Of a stretch of 9,062 nucleotides of DNA, positions 1-6,926 are shown piece by piece; positions within the stretch are counted from its first letter, which is position 1, and each line of letters opens with the position of its first letter. The notes beneath the pieces were generated by a model that saw only the letters and a program-made list of their open reading frames with translations, did not search any database and was not told where the DNA came from. Source of the stretch: Marinosulfonomonas sp. Lineage in GTDB: Bacteria > Pseudomonadota > Alphaproteobacteria > Rhodobacterales > Rhodobacteraceae. Position numbers and translations under genes: made by a program. Location of the stretch: assembly GCA_022712735.1 (NCBI GenBank), contig JAFLKA010000330.1, positions 1-9,062 of the forward strand. Direction: 5' to 3'.

Positions 1-2
1 GC

Positions 3-134
3 ACTGATATATCCGGATTTAGCCAAGCCAAACTCAGCGCGGTCGCACGCCAGCTTAACGAGCGACCGAGAAAGACCTTGCAATATCAAACGCCAGCAGA
101 GAAATTTGAGGCCTGTGTTGCAGCGACCCGTTGA
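3..134 (+). pseudogene. IS30-family transposase, C-terminal end only (5' part outside window)
   Basis: The frame starting at base 3 stays open for 43 codons to a TGA at 132-134. It reads like the extreme C-terminus of IS30-type DDE transposases: a SQAKLSAVARQLNERPRKTL core (about residues 8-27 of the visible part) followed by a QTPAEKF motif. The 'LNxRPRKTL...TPAE.F' block is a strong signature of that family. The rest of the gene lies to the left, so whether the element is intact cannot be judged. The right terminal inverted repeat should fall shortly after 134 but cannot be defined without the left end. The IS ends just upstream of the nitroreductase promoter. Confidence 0.88.
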
Positions 135-219
135 AACCACAGCCCAAATCGTCTCTTCACAGTGCAGGTGGAGGATAAGGGCTGATTAGTGGCCTCCGGA
201 TAAAACCGCACTTGAAAGC
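135..219. other. Intergenic stretch holding the presumed right end of the IS30 element
   Basis: No reading frame is supported here. The terminal inverted repeat of the IS30 element should lie in the first few tens of bases after the transposase stop, but with only one end visible neither the repeat nor a target duplication can be marked. The last part, from about 205, belongs to the promoter of the next gene. Confidence 0.4.
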
Positions 220-240
220 AGTACGATATCGCACTAATTA
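212..240 (+). promoter_or_regulatory. Candidate promoter of the nitroreductase-marR operon
   Basis: A good -35-like TTGAAA lies at 212-217. Seventeen bases downstream is TAATTA (235-240), which sits where a -10 would be but matches the consensus poorly. If it is used, transcription starts near 247, giving a leader of about 25 nt. The -10 would then sit at the centre of the palindrome 220-255, so a bound repressor would block RNA polymerase. The placement is inferred. Confidence 0.35.
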
Positions 241-255
241 GTGCGATATCGTACT
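220..255. promoter_or_regulatory. 36-bp perfect palindrome, probable MarR-family operator
   Basis: Bases 220-255 equal their own reverse complement over all 36 positions, with centre TAATTA (235-240). Each arm contains a smaller palindrome, CGATATCG, at 224-231 and 244-251. The inner GCACTAATTAGTGC (231-244) is also palindromic. The dyad centres therefore lie 10 bp apart at 227.5, 237.5 and 247.5, and the two outer sites are 20 bp apart, about two helical turns. It ends 16 bp before the nitroreductase start codon, and the operon's second gene encodes a MarR-type repressor, so autoregulation is the natural reading. A terminator role is unlikely because the stem is AT-rich in the middle and it lies in a promoter position. 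Confidence 0.8.
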
Positions 256-260
256 TTAAA

Positions 261-264
261 GGAG
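261..264 (+). promoter_or_regulatory. Ribosome binding site GGAG for the nitroreductase gene
   Basis: AAAGGAG ends at 264, seven bases before the ATG at 272. This is a well-placed Shine-Dalgarno sequence that fixes the start codon, and it lies immediately downstream of the palindrome. Confidence 0.8.
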
Positions 265-271
265 TTGTGCA

Positions 272-1381
272 ATGTCACTTACGAGACGCAAAATGATTGG
301 TCTTGTCGGCGGAGGGTTCGTGCTCGCCGCGACCGCATCTGCAGGTGGATTTTTGGCCACCCGCCGCCCCAGCAGGGCACTCGCGCCATGGGCGATGGCG
401 GGCGATTACTCTGAGCCGCGCATGCGCGCGCTGTCATACGCAATACTCGCGCCAAACCCTCACAACCGTCAACCTTGGATAGCTGAATTGCAAGGGGATG
501 ACCGACTTGTCATCCACAGAGACAAAGCACTAAACTTGGCCGAAACCGACCCATTTGACCGCCAATTGACCATTGGTATGGGCTGCTTCCTAGAACTATT
601 GCGGATGGCCGCCGCACAGGATGGCTATGTACTTGATACTGAGCTCTTTCCAGAAGGCAATGATGGGCCGGTTGCGCATGTTCGCTTTGCCCAAGGCGGC
701 CTGCCTGATCCCTTGTTTAGGAATGTATTTGACCGGCACACAAACCGGCAAGCCTATGAAGGCCGCGCGGTTGCTACCGATGCGGAAGTGACTTTAGCGG
801 AATTCGCCACCATCAAAAGCGATCCAGCGGATGTCGCTGTGCTACGAACTCTGACGTGGGAGGCCATGAAAGTTGAGATGACCACCCGCCATGTCCAGAT
901 GGAAAGTGTAGAACTGATGCGATTTGGCAAGGCCGAGATCGAAGCAAATCCGGATGGCATTTCACTAGGCGGACCGTTTCTGGAAAGCTTAATGCTAGTT
1001 GGTATGCTGAGCCGCGAAGATCAGGCAGATCCAACCAGCGACAGCTTCAAACAAGGGCTTGAAATAATCCAAAAAGCGATGATCGCGACCCCAGCCTATG
1101 TGGTGCTAACCACCGAGGGCAACACACGCGTTGACCAGATCAATGTCGGGCGTGACTGGATCAGGATGCATTTTGCCGCAACGGGGCTTGGACTTGCGGT
1201 ACAACCTGTTAGTCAAGCATTGCAGGAATACCCAGAGATGAGTGCGCATTACGCTGCGGCCCACCAAATGCTGGCAGCGCCCGGCGAAACATTGCAAATG
1301 CTCGGGCGGCTGGGCTATGGTCCTGCAATTGACGCCAGCCCGCGCTGGCCATTGGAAACACGTATCGCAAATGCCGGATGA
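272..1381 (+). CDS. Tat-exported nitroreductase-family protein (Acg-like)
   Basis: The 369-residue protein begins with a twin-arginine signal: T4-R5-R6-K-M-I, then a glycine/alanine-rich hydrophobic stretch (about 9-30) with a possible ASA cleavage site at 22-24. It is therefore predicted to be exported folded, with cofactor, or membrane-anchored. The mature part has the marks of the divergent Acg-like nitroreductases: APNPHNRQPW at 60-69 (the FMN-phosphate region), RHTNRQAY at 155-162, a GRDWIRMHFAATGLGLAVQP segment at 293-312, and a C-terminal LGRLGYG..IDASPRWPLE block at 344-362. Family members bind flavin and usually lack a known substrate. The start is set by the GGAG at 261-264. The last 11 bp overlap the MarR gene. 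Control by that repressor through the palindrome is inferred. Nitroreductase fold is confident; substrate unknown. Confidence 0.85.
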   Translation: MSLTRRKMIGLVGGGFVLAATASAGGFLATRRPSRALAPWAMAGDYSEPRMRALSYAILAPNPHNRQPWIAELQGDDRLVIHRDKALNLAETDPFDRQLTIGMGCFLELLRMAAAQDGYVLDTELFPEGNDGPVAHVRFAQGGLPDPLFRNVFDRHTNRQAYEGRAVATDAEVTLAEFATIKSDPADVAVLRTLTWEAMKVEMTTRHVQMESVELMRFGKAEIEANPDGISLGGPFLESLMLVGMLSREDQADPTSDSFKQGLEIIQKAMIATPAYVVLTTEGNTRVDQINVGRDWIRMHFAATGLGLAVQPVSQALQEYPEMSAHYAAAHQMLAAPGETLQMLGRLGYGPAIDASPRWPLETRIANAG

Positions 1382-1826
1382 CAACCTAGATCCCTTTTTC
1401 GCATTGATTGTCGAGGTGGGGATCATCAACCAAATCAGTACGGCGTTTCTCGAGGCACGCCTGCCGGACGGTTTGTTGGTGTCACATTTTAGCGTTGTAA
1501 ACCACTTGATACGGGTTCGTGACGGGTCTACCCCGCTGGAACTGGCGCGCGCTTTTCAAGTACCAAAAACATCGATGTCACACACTCTGGCTGGATTAGA
1601 GAAAAATGGTTTTGTTGAAACCCACCCCAACCCGGGTGACAAGCGGTCCAAACAAGTGTGGTTAACGGCCGACGGGCGGCAATTTCGCAACGAGGCATTG
1701 ATGCAATTAGTACCAATTTTCCAAGCTCTGGCGGAGCGGTTTTCGCCCGAACGGGTCCTATCAATTCTGCCCGAACTGAGTGACTTCCGCGAGGTGCTTG
1801 ATAAATTGCGGGACGAGATAAAGTAG
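1371..1826 (+). CDS. MarR-family winged-helix transcriptional regulator
   Basis: This 151-residue protein has the length and layout of MarR repressors: a helical N-terminus for dimerisation (about 5-50), a winged helix-turn-helix at about 53-80 (TPLELARAFQV followed by the recognition helix KTSMSHTLAGLEKNGFV), the wing NPGDKRSKQVWLT at 87-99, and a C-terminal dimerisation helix. The PxDxR motif of the wing appears here as PGDKRS. The frame is open upstream to 1242, but the ATG at 1371 gives a normal N-terminus and makes an 11-bp overlap with the nitroreductase stop, suggesting translational coupling. It probably binds the 220-255 palindrome and represses its own operon until a ligand releases it. 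The ligand is not evident. No convincing terminator follows the stop. Confidence 0.88.
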   Translation: MPDDNLDPFFALIVEVGIINQISTAFLEARLPDGLLVSHFSVVNHLIRVRDGSTPLELARAFQVPKTSMSHTLAGLEKNGFVETHPNPGDKRSKQVWLTADGRQFRNEALMQLVPIFQALAERFSPERVLSILPELSDFREVLDKLRDEIK

Positions 1827-1997
1827 TGTCGCGGAGAATAGTGTCCGTATCAGCCCAAAGCAGCCTTCAAAATTCCGACCTAATTTGCTCTGGGATGCCG
1901 CTGGTGTAAAAAAACTCTTTGATACGGAAGTGGATGTGAGAATATGATATTCGACTGCCGCCTCACTGGCGCAGAACCTGGATAAATTGGATAAGAC
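1823..1997 (+). pseudogene. Coding-like remnant with an in-frame TGA, unrecognised
   Basis: After the MarR stop, the frame beginning at 1823 is open for 41 codons and contains protein-like text such as FRPNLLWDAAGVKKLFD. It meets a TGA at 1945-1947 and then continues in a plausible way (SLAQNLDKLDK) up to about 1995. There is no good start codon and no RBS. From 1998 the more convincing frame is a different one. The simplest reading is a decayed gene with one nonsense mutation and one frameshift, but the text is short and I do not recognise the family. Confidence 0.3.
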
Positions 1998-2294
1998 TTG
2001 GCATTCTGGCGCAACGAATTCTCACAAGAACAAATCGAGTTTATTTTTGAACAAATTAGGAGAATTCGAGGTGTCGGAAACAATGGGCGTATCAGTTTTA
2101 AAGGCAGAGACTACAACAACTGGGTCGCTATTTTGGTCTCGGCCCTTGGATTAAGGGTCAAAAGCGACGCCCTTAACCGCTGGGAAACACCTCAAACATC
2201 AGATTTGACAAAAACTCGCTTCAACTTTACCTTTGGCCCAATATCAAAGGGATCGCAACAGCTCTTGGGTTTTCAATCCGTTTTTCAGCCCTAA
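1998..2294 (+). CDS. Hypothetical 98-residue ORF, possibly the 3' part of a decayed gene
   Basis: The only starts are weak: TTG at 1998, directly preceded by TAA at 1992-1994, with no clear Shine-Dalgarno. The first 65 residues look coding (WRNEFSQEQIEFIFEQIRRI, then GRISFKGRDYNNWVAILVSA), with an amphipathic helix and a Trp/Tyr-containing strand. The last 30 residues are Ser/Thr/Phe-rich and less convincing. The same DNA is also open in the frame of the preceding fragment to 2151, which weakens the call. No domain is recognised. It is either a small native gene or the downstream end of the remnant at 1823. The region is visibly AT-richer than the nitroreductase and rml genes, as is the GT61 gene after it. 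Confidence 0.3.
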   Translation: MAFWRNEFSQEQIEFIFEQIRRIRGVGNNGRISFKGRDYNNWVAILVSALGLRVKSDALNRWETPQTSDLTKTRFNFTFGPISKGSQQLLGFQSVFQP

Positions 2295-2326
2295 AGACCA
2301 TCGACAAGAATTTGGAAATCCACGTT

Positions 2327-3463
2327 ATGCCTGCATTCTCTTTATCTCCGTCTCTTGATTTCGACTCTAATCAACCTTTGGCGGAGGGGATCGAGGTTCT
2401 GAGCAATGCTCTGGTTGTTTCTTGGGCGGAAGGGTCTTCTAGTGGGGCATCCCGTCCCGGGGGAGTTTATACCGCTGACGGGAAGTGGTGTGATGTTGCG
2501 AGTGCTTGGCGTAACCCGAATTATAGAGTTCTTCTGCCTGCCGCCGCTCCAAATGAAGATGAAATCGAGACACTTCGCGGTACTTGGTTGTTTGGCGGTA
2601 TGCTTTACGGCCATTTTGGCCATTTTCTTTGTGAATCCACCAGTCGCCTTTGGGGTGCCGCACATAGCCCGCTTCCGTTGGATGGTGTTGTTTATATCCC
2701 CAAAAAACATATGACTTGGCCCCGGCGGGCTATCAACTCTCATAAGAGGTTTTTCGACGCCCTTGGCCTGTCGGATTTTGATATTCAGCTCTCCAATGCT
2801 CCTTTGCGCGTTGAGCGTTTGATTGTTCCCCCTCAGGGGTTTGGTATGCATGCGATGATTGCCGGCGCACCAGAATACCGGGACTATATCCACGATAATC
2901 TGGGCCGCGATATTGCGGCTGAAGGCCCAGAGATGTTGTATATTTCTCGGTCCAAGTTGTTTGTGAAACGAGGCTCAGTCCTAGGAGAAGTGCGTCTTGA
3001 AGAGCATCTTGTTGCCGAGGGTTATGAGATTTTTCACCCACAAGAACACCCGATTGAGGTACAAATCGCGCGGTACAAAGCTGCTCGGCAGATTATCTCT
3101 CTGGATGGTTCAGCTTTACATTTGGCTGCTTTTTTTGCCAATAAAAACAGTCGCTTTGCAATCTTAAGCCGCCGTCCGGGCGAGTTGATCAGTGATTTCA
3201 AAACCCAACTTGAAACATTTGCAGATGTTGTCCCGCTTTTGATCAATGAAGTTCACCGGTTTTGGGGGGCTAAGGGTAAGGCGCAGCGCAATGAACTTTA
3301 TAGTTTAATGGACTTCCCTGCCATTCAGAGTGTTTTGCGCGAGAATGGGTTTGTTCGAGACAGCAGGTGCTGGCCAAATCTAGATGAAGCAGAATTGGCC
3401 CAAGCGCTGAAGGAAATCAGCGACCGGATGGGGGTCCCTTTTCAAGAAGTTTTCATTAGCTAA
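2327..3463 (+). CDS. Glycosyltransferase family 61 (DUF563) protein
   Basis: With the ATG at 2327 the protein is 378 residues; an in-frame TTG at 2312 would add five. It carries GT61 landmarks: a central GGMLYGHFGHFLCES motif (about 90-104, the 'hnygHfl.E' signature), a PKKHMTWPRRAIN stretch near 125-137, YISRSK at about 205-210, and a C-terminal DGSALHLAAFF motif near 260-270, where the family has its conserved G-[SA]-x-L-x-N/H block. GT61 enzymes transfer sugars from nucleotide donors; bacterial members commonly sit in polysaccharide clusters and are predicted cytoplasmic or membrane-peripheral. No signal peptide or transmembrane segment is seen. The gene lies 123 bp before rmlC. Its codon use is T-rich at third positions, unlike the GC-rich rml genes, which suggests separate acquisition. 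Donor and acceptor are unknown. The RBS is weak. Confidence 0.82.
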   Translation: MPAFSLSPSLDFDSNQPLAEGIEVLSNALVVSWAEGSSSGASRPGGVYTADGKWCDVASAWRNPNYRVLLPAAAPNEDEIETLRGTWLFGGMLYGHFGHFLCESTSRLWGAAHSPLPLDGVVYIPKKHMTWPRRAINSHKRFFDALGLSDFDIQLSNAPLRVERLIVPPQGFGMHAMIAGAPEYRDYIHDNLGRDIAAEGPEMLYISRSKLFVKRGSVLGEVRLEEHLVAEGYEIFHPQEHPIEVQIARYKAARQIISLDGSALHLAAFFANKNSRFAILSRRPGELISDFKTQLETFADVVPLLINEVHRFWGAKGKAQRNELYSLMDFPAIQSVLRENGFVRDSRCWPNLDEAELAQALKEISDRMGVPFQEVFIS

Positions 3464-3571
3464 GTTGGGCTGGCAAACCCCGGTAGGTATGCTTTTGAGG
3501 GTATTGCCAAGTTGTTCTCTTTGTTTGATCAGGCTATGCTAAAAGAGGTAGGCGCTATGCTTGCCAGATAA
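3464..3571 (+). pseudogene. 36-codon C-terminal scrap of an unknown gene, in frame after the GT61 stop
   Basis: Directly after the GT61 TAA the same frame stays open for 35 sense codons to a TAA at 3569-3571. It reads as believable protein, including GRYAFEGIAKLFSLFDQAML and ending KEVGAMLAR, with codon use like the GT61 gene. There is no RBS, and the only internal ATGs (3533, 3554) would give tiny peptides. It could be the C-terminus of a gene lost by deletion, or an ancestral extension of the GT61 protein cut off by the stop. The GT61 protein ends naturally in its own right, so a scrap of another gene is favoured. Family not recognised. Confidence 0.35.
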
Positions 3572-3586
3572 AGCCTAAAGGCGAAA

Positions 3587-4174
3587 TTGAATTGGAATTT
3601 TGAGATTTTGATAGAACCTACCGATCTCCATGGCATTTTAATAATCTCTCCGCGTCGCTTTGGTGATGACCGCGGTTTTTTTTGTGAGACGTGGAACGCT
3701 GGTGCGCTCGCCAAACACGGCATCAACACCGTCTTTGTTCAGGACAATCAATCGCTTTCTGGTGCCGTTGATACCGTTCGCGGTCTGCACTACCAATCTC
3801 CCCCTCACGCGCAGGATAAACTGGTGCGTTGCGGACGCGGGGCACTGTTGGATGTGGTGGTGGATATCCGCAAGGGCTCGCCAACTTACGGGGAATGGAT
3901 CGGAGTTGAGCTATCGGCCGAGAACGGCAAGCAGCTACTGATCCCCAAGGGTTTCCTGCATGGGTTTGTCACATTAGAGCCGGACACAGAGATCCTATAC
4001 AAATGCTCGGACTACTACGCGCCGGAGTGTGACGGGGCGATACGGTTTGACGATCCGGACATCGGTGTGGATTGGGGCATTTCGCCGGATCAAGCGGTAT
4101 TGTCAGAAAAGGACGCAGCCGCGCCATTCCTCAAGGATTTTGACAGCCCATTCACCTTTGAGGCCATCAAATGA
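3587..4174 (+). CDS. rmlC: dTDP-4-dehydrorhamnose 3,5-epimerase (RmlC)
   Basis: RmlC epimerises C3 and C5 of dTDP-4-keto-6-deoxy-glucose, the third step of dTDP-L-rhamnose synthesis. It is a cytoplasmic cupin. From TTG 3587 the protein is 195 residues, close to the usual 180-190. Visible motifs: [17 protein letters not shown] (21-37), QDNQSLS (52-58), VRGLHYQ (64-70) with the catalytic-type His68, DKLVRC (77-82), [14 protein letters not shown] (117-130), and [19 protein letters not shown] (136-154) with catalytic-type Tyr138. No ATG exists in the right place. TTG 3587 has AAAGG five bases upstream; TTG 3608 would give 188 residues starting right before the canonical 'IEPTDLHG'. Both are possible. 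The stop overlaps the rmlB start (ATGA at 4171-4174), so the two are coupled. It opens the rmlCBDA operon; no clear promoter is seen. Confidence 0.95.
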   Translation: MNWNFEILIEPTDLHGILIISPRRFGDDRGFFCETWNAGALAKHGINTVFVQDNQSLSGAVDTVRGLHYQSPPHAQDKLVRCGRGALLDVVVDIRKGSPTYGEWIGVELSAENGKQLLIPKGFLHGFVTLEPDTEILYKCSDYYAPECDGAIRFDDPDIGVDWGISPDQAVLSEKDAAAPFLKDFDSPFTFEAIK

Positions 4175-5211
4175 AGCTGCTTGTCACAGGTGGAGCAGGT
4201 TTCATCGGTTCGGCCGTTGTGCGCCAAGCCATTGCCGCAGGGCACCAAGTTGTTAACCTCGATGCGCTGACCTATGCGGCTTGCCTTGATAACGTCGCGA
4301 GCGTCTCCGACAGCCCGCTTTATGCTTTCGAGTACGCCGACATTCGTGATCCTGACGCGCTCGCGCGCATTTTCGACCAACACAAACCCGATGCCGTGAT
4401 GCATCTGGCAGCGGAGTCTCATGTTGATCGGTCGATCGACGGGCCTGCCGCGTTTATCGAGACCAATGTTAACGGCACATATCAGTTACTCGAGGCGGCG
4501 CGTGCTTATTGGCAGGCGGAGGGCAAGCCTGAAGGTTTTCGCTTTCACCACATCTCGACTGACGAGGTCTACGGGACTCTCGGCCCCACTGGTATGTTCA
4601 CGGAAGACACCCCCTATGCGCCGACTTCGCCCTATTCGGCCTCCAAAGCATCGTCCGATCATCTGGTCCGCGCTTGGCACGAGACATATGGCTTGCCGGT
4701 TGTCATAACCAATTGCTCGAATAATTACGGCCCGTATCATTTTCCGGAAAAACTGATCCCTGTTGTAATTTTGAAGGCCTTAGCTGGCGAGCCTATTCCC
4801 GTTTATGGCGACGGTAAAAATATTCGCGATTGGCTTTACGTCGAAGATCACGCCGATGCACTCCTGACGGTATTGACGCAGGGCACGGTGGGCCGGACAT
4901 ACAATATTGGCGGCGAGAACGAGGTGACCAACATTGAACTCGTTCGCGCGATTTGCACAATTCTCGACGCCAAACGCCCCACAGACACGCCATATGCCGA
5001 GCAAATCATTTTTGTTACTGACCGCCCTGGCCACGACCTTCGTTACGCGATTGATCCAACACGTATTCGCACAGAACTGGGCTGGCGACCCTCGGTTACG
5101 TTGGAACAGGGGTTGGAGATGACAGTGCAATGGTATCTCGACAACGAGGAGTGGTGGCAGGCACTGCAAAACCGTCGGGGAGTCGGTGACCGCCTCGGGA
5201 TCACCAAATGA
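4171..5211 (+). CDS. rmlB: dTDP-glucose 4,6-dehydratase (RmlB)
   Basis: RmlB dehydrates dTDP-glucose to dTDP-4-keto-6-deoxyglucose with bound NAD, the second step of the rhamnose pathway. At 346 residues it is of normal length. It is an extended SDR enzyme: [13 protein letters not shown] (5-17) is the NAD-binding Rossmann loop, [10 protein letters not shown] (80-89) is typical, STDEVYG (129-135) carries the catalytic Thr130-Asp131-Glu132, and YSASK (155-159) is the YxxxK pair. [17 protein letters not shown] (181-197), [10 protein letters not shown] (218-227) and [12 protein letters not shown] (284-295) are further RmlB signatures. Nothing is missing. Its ATG overlaps the rmlC stop by 4 bp, and its own TGA overlaps the rmlD ATG by 4 bp, which implies one transcript and coupled translation. 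Confidence 0.97.
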   Translation: MKLLVTGGAGFIGSAVVRQAIAAGHQVVNLDALTYAACLDNVASVSDSPLYAFEYADIRDPDALARIFDQHKPDAVMHLAAESHVDRSIDGPAAFIETNVNGTYQLLEAARAYWQAEGKPEGFRFHHISTDEVYGTLGPTGMFTEDTPYAPTSPYSASKASSDHLVRAWHETYGLPVVITNCSNNYGPYHFPEKLIPVVILKALAGEPIPVYGDGKNIRDWLYVEDHADALLTVLTQGTVGRTYNIGGENEVTNIELVRAICTILDAKRPTDTPYAEQIIFVTDRPGHDLRYAIDPTRIRTELGWRPSVTLEQGLEMTVQWYLDNEEWWQALQNRRGVGDRLGITK

Positions 5212-6050
5212 AAATCCTTGTGTTTGGCAAAACGGGGCAGGTCGCGCGTGAATTGCAGCGTCAGGCCGATGTCACGGCGCTTGATCGATCGCAAGCCGAC
5301 TTATCCGATCCTGCAGCCTGCGCTGCAATTGTCCGGCATACGGACGCGGATGTCATCATCAACGCCGCAGCCTATACCGCCGTTGATCAAGCCGAGACGA
5401 ATGAGGATTTGGCAACGACCATCAACGCGACCGCTCCAACCGAGATGGCCAAAGCTGCGGCCGCTCGTGGATTGCCCTTCCTGCATGTCTCGACGGATTA
5501 CGTGTTTGATGGGTCGGGCAGCACACCACACAACCTTGATGACGCCACATGCCCGATCAACGCCTATGGCCGGAGCAAACTTGCGGGTGAACAGGGCGTG
5601 GCTGCCGCTGGAGGAACCTATGCGATCCTCAGGACGTCGTGGGTGTTCTCGGCGCACGGTGCCAATTTTGTTAGAACCATGCTTCGACTTGGTAAAGAGC
5701 GCAGCGTACTTGGCATCGTTAACGATCAAATTGGCGGTCCGACCCCCGCCGCCGACATCGCGGCGACTTTGCTGCAATTGGCTGGCCAACTTCGCCCCGA
5801 AACTTGCGGCACCTACCACTATGCAGGGGCTCCTGACGTTAGCTGGAAAGACTTCGCGTCCGAGATTTTTCTGCAAGTGGGTCTACCTGTCGAGGTTTCC
5901 GGCATTCCGACCACAGATTATCCAACACCCGCAAAGCGGCCGCTTAACTCGCGGCTCGATTGCACCGAGATACAAAATGTGTTCGCTATTCCACAACCCG
6001 ACTGGCAGGCGGGCCTGACCAAAGTTCTACAAGACCTAGGAGAAATTTGA
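5208..6050 (+). CDS. rmlD: dTDP-4-dehydrorhamnose reductase (RmlD)
   Basis: RmlD reduces dTDP-4-keto-L-rhamnose to dTDP-L-rhamnose with NAD(P)H, the last step. The protein has 280 residues, slightly shorter than the common 290-300 but with all blocks present: [13 protein letters not shown] (5-17) for cofactor binding, [13 protein letters not shown] (51-63), [10 protein letters not shown] (93-102), YGRSK (120-124) as the YxxxK pair, [18 protein letters not shown] (142-159), [10 protein letters not shown] (172-181) and a C-terminal RPLNSRLD (244-251). In the nucleotide-binding loop, [10 protein letters not shown] shows A where G/S is usual, a mild variation. The ATGA overlap with rmlB sets the start. 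Its TGA is directly followed by the rmlA ATG, with no spacer. Confidence 0.96.
   Translation: MKILVFGKTGQVARELQRQADVTALDRSQADLSDPAACAAIVRHTDADVIINAAAYTAVDQAETNEDLATTINATAPTEMAKAAAARGLPFLHVSTDYVFDGSGSTPHNLDDATCPINAYGRSKLAGEQGVAAAGGTYAILRTSWVFSAHGANFVRTMLRLGKERSVLGIVNDQIGGPTPAADIAATLLQLAGQLRPETCGTYHYAGAPDVSWKDFASEIFLQVGLPVEVSGIPTTDYPTPAKRPLNSRLDCTEIQNVFAIPQPDWQAGLTKVLQDLGEI
6038..6043 (+). promoter_or_regulatory. Ribosome binding site AGGAGA for rmlA
   Basis: AGGAGA lies inside the last codons of rmlD, seven bases before the rmlA ATG at 6051. It is the clearest Shine-Dalgarno in the rml operon and settles the rmlA start. Confidence 0.8.
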
Positions 6051-6926
6051 ATGACCACGCGCAAAGGCATCATCCTCGCCGGAGGCTCTGGAACTCGACT
6101 GTACCCTGTCACAATGGGTGTCTCGAAGCAGCTGCTGCCGATCTACGACAAACCCATGATTTACTACCCGCTATCCGTACTGATGTTGGCGGGCATCCGC
6201 GAGATTGCAATTATCACCACGCCTGACGACCAAGTGCAATTCCAACGGCTACTCGGTGACGGTTCGCAATGGGGTTTACAGTTCAGTTTCATAATACAGC
6301 CCGATCCGGCCGGTCTGGCTCAGGCATATATCTTGGCCGAAGAGTTTCTGGCTGGCGCCCCCTCGGCGATGGTGCTGGGCGACAATATATTCTTTGGTCA
6401 CGGTCTGACCGAAGTGCTCATCCAGGCCAACGCCCAAACTGGCGGCGGTATGGTCTTCGGCTATCGAGTTTCCGATCCTGAACGGTACGGCGTCGTAGGA
6501 TTTGACGAGGATGGAATGGTGACATCTATCATCGAAAAACCGGAGGTCCCTGCCTCTAACTACGCCGTCACAGGTTTGTACTTCCTGGACGGAACCGCCT
6601 CCGAAAAAGCCAAACAGGTCAAACCCTCCGCCCGAGGAGAGCTGGAAATAACAACTTTACTTGAAATGTATCTCAATTCAGGCACCCTAACCGTCAAGAA
6701 AATTGGCCGAGGCTATGCTTGGTTGGACACCGGCACCCACGGCAGTCTTCTAGACGCAGGGAACTTCGTGCGGACACTGGAGAAACGACAAGGCCTACAA
6801 GTCGGCAGCCCCGACGAGATTGCGTTTGAGAAAGAATGGATTGACGCCGATCACCTGAAAAAACGAGCAGAAGTATTTAAGAAAAATGATTATGGACGGA
6901 GTTTGGAGCGGTTACTTAAAAACTGA
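6051..6926 (+). CDS. rmlA: Glucose-1-phosphate thymidylyltransferase (RmlA)
   Basis: RmlA joins glucose-1-phosphate and dTTP into dTDP-glucose, the first and normally feedback-inhibited step. At 291 residues it is the standard short-form length. Motifs: [14 protein letters not shown] (8-21) with Lys26 in SKQLLP is the nucleotidyltransferase signature GxGTRxxPxTxxxx[12 protein letters not shown] (32-42); [12 protein letters not shown] (108-119) with the metal-binding Asp111; [10 protein letters not shown] (146-155); [19 protein letters not shown] (160-178); RGELEITTL (195-203); and [14 protein letters not shown] (223-236) with the second metal Asp226. All key residues are present. It ends the rmlCBDA operon. 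The 164 bp beyond it contain no strong terminator before the convergent gene. Confidence 0.97.
   Translation: MTTRKGIILAGGSGTRLYPVTMGVSKQLLPIYDKPMIYYPLSVLMLAGIREIAIITTPDDQVQFQRLLGDGSQWGLQFSFIIQPDPAGLAQAYILAEEFLAGAPSAMVLGDNIFFGHGLTEVLIQANAQTGGGMVFGYRVSDPERYGVVGFDEDGMVTSIIEKPEVPASNYAVTGLYFLDGTASEKAKQVKPSARGELEITTLLEMYLNSGTLTVKKIGRGYAWLDTGTHGSLLDAGNFVRTLEKRQGLQVGSPDEIAFEKEWIDADHLKKRAEVFKKNDYGRSLERLLKN

Noticed and set aside
220..255. Palindrome read as a rho-independent terminator of the IS30 transposase
   Set aside because: It ends in ACTTTAAAGG, not a T-run, has an AT centre with no loop, and lies directly before an RBS and start codon next to a MarR gene.
1242..1370. N-terminal extension of the MarR protein by 43 residues
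   Set aside because: The extension is Cys/Trp/Arg-rich shadow text of the nitroreductase frame. The ATG at 1371 gives the normal MarR length.
1106..1429. 107-residue minus-strand ORF across the nitroreductase-marR joint
   Set aside because: It is antisense to two supported genes and has no recognisable domain.
2342..2893. 183-residue minus-strand ORF inside the GT61 gene
   Set aside because: It is Arg/Pro/Thr-rich with no motif and lies wholly antisense to a well-supported GT61 reading frame.
5301..5876. 191-residue minus-strand ORF over rmlD
   Set aside because: It is antisense to rmlD, with low-complexity Gly/Arg text and no RBS or motif.
5218..6018. 266-residue ORF in another plus frame of rmlD
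   Set aside because: It is a frame shadow: Arg, Pro and Ser rich, no family motif, while the rmlD frame has every expected block.
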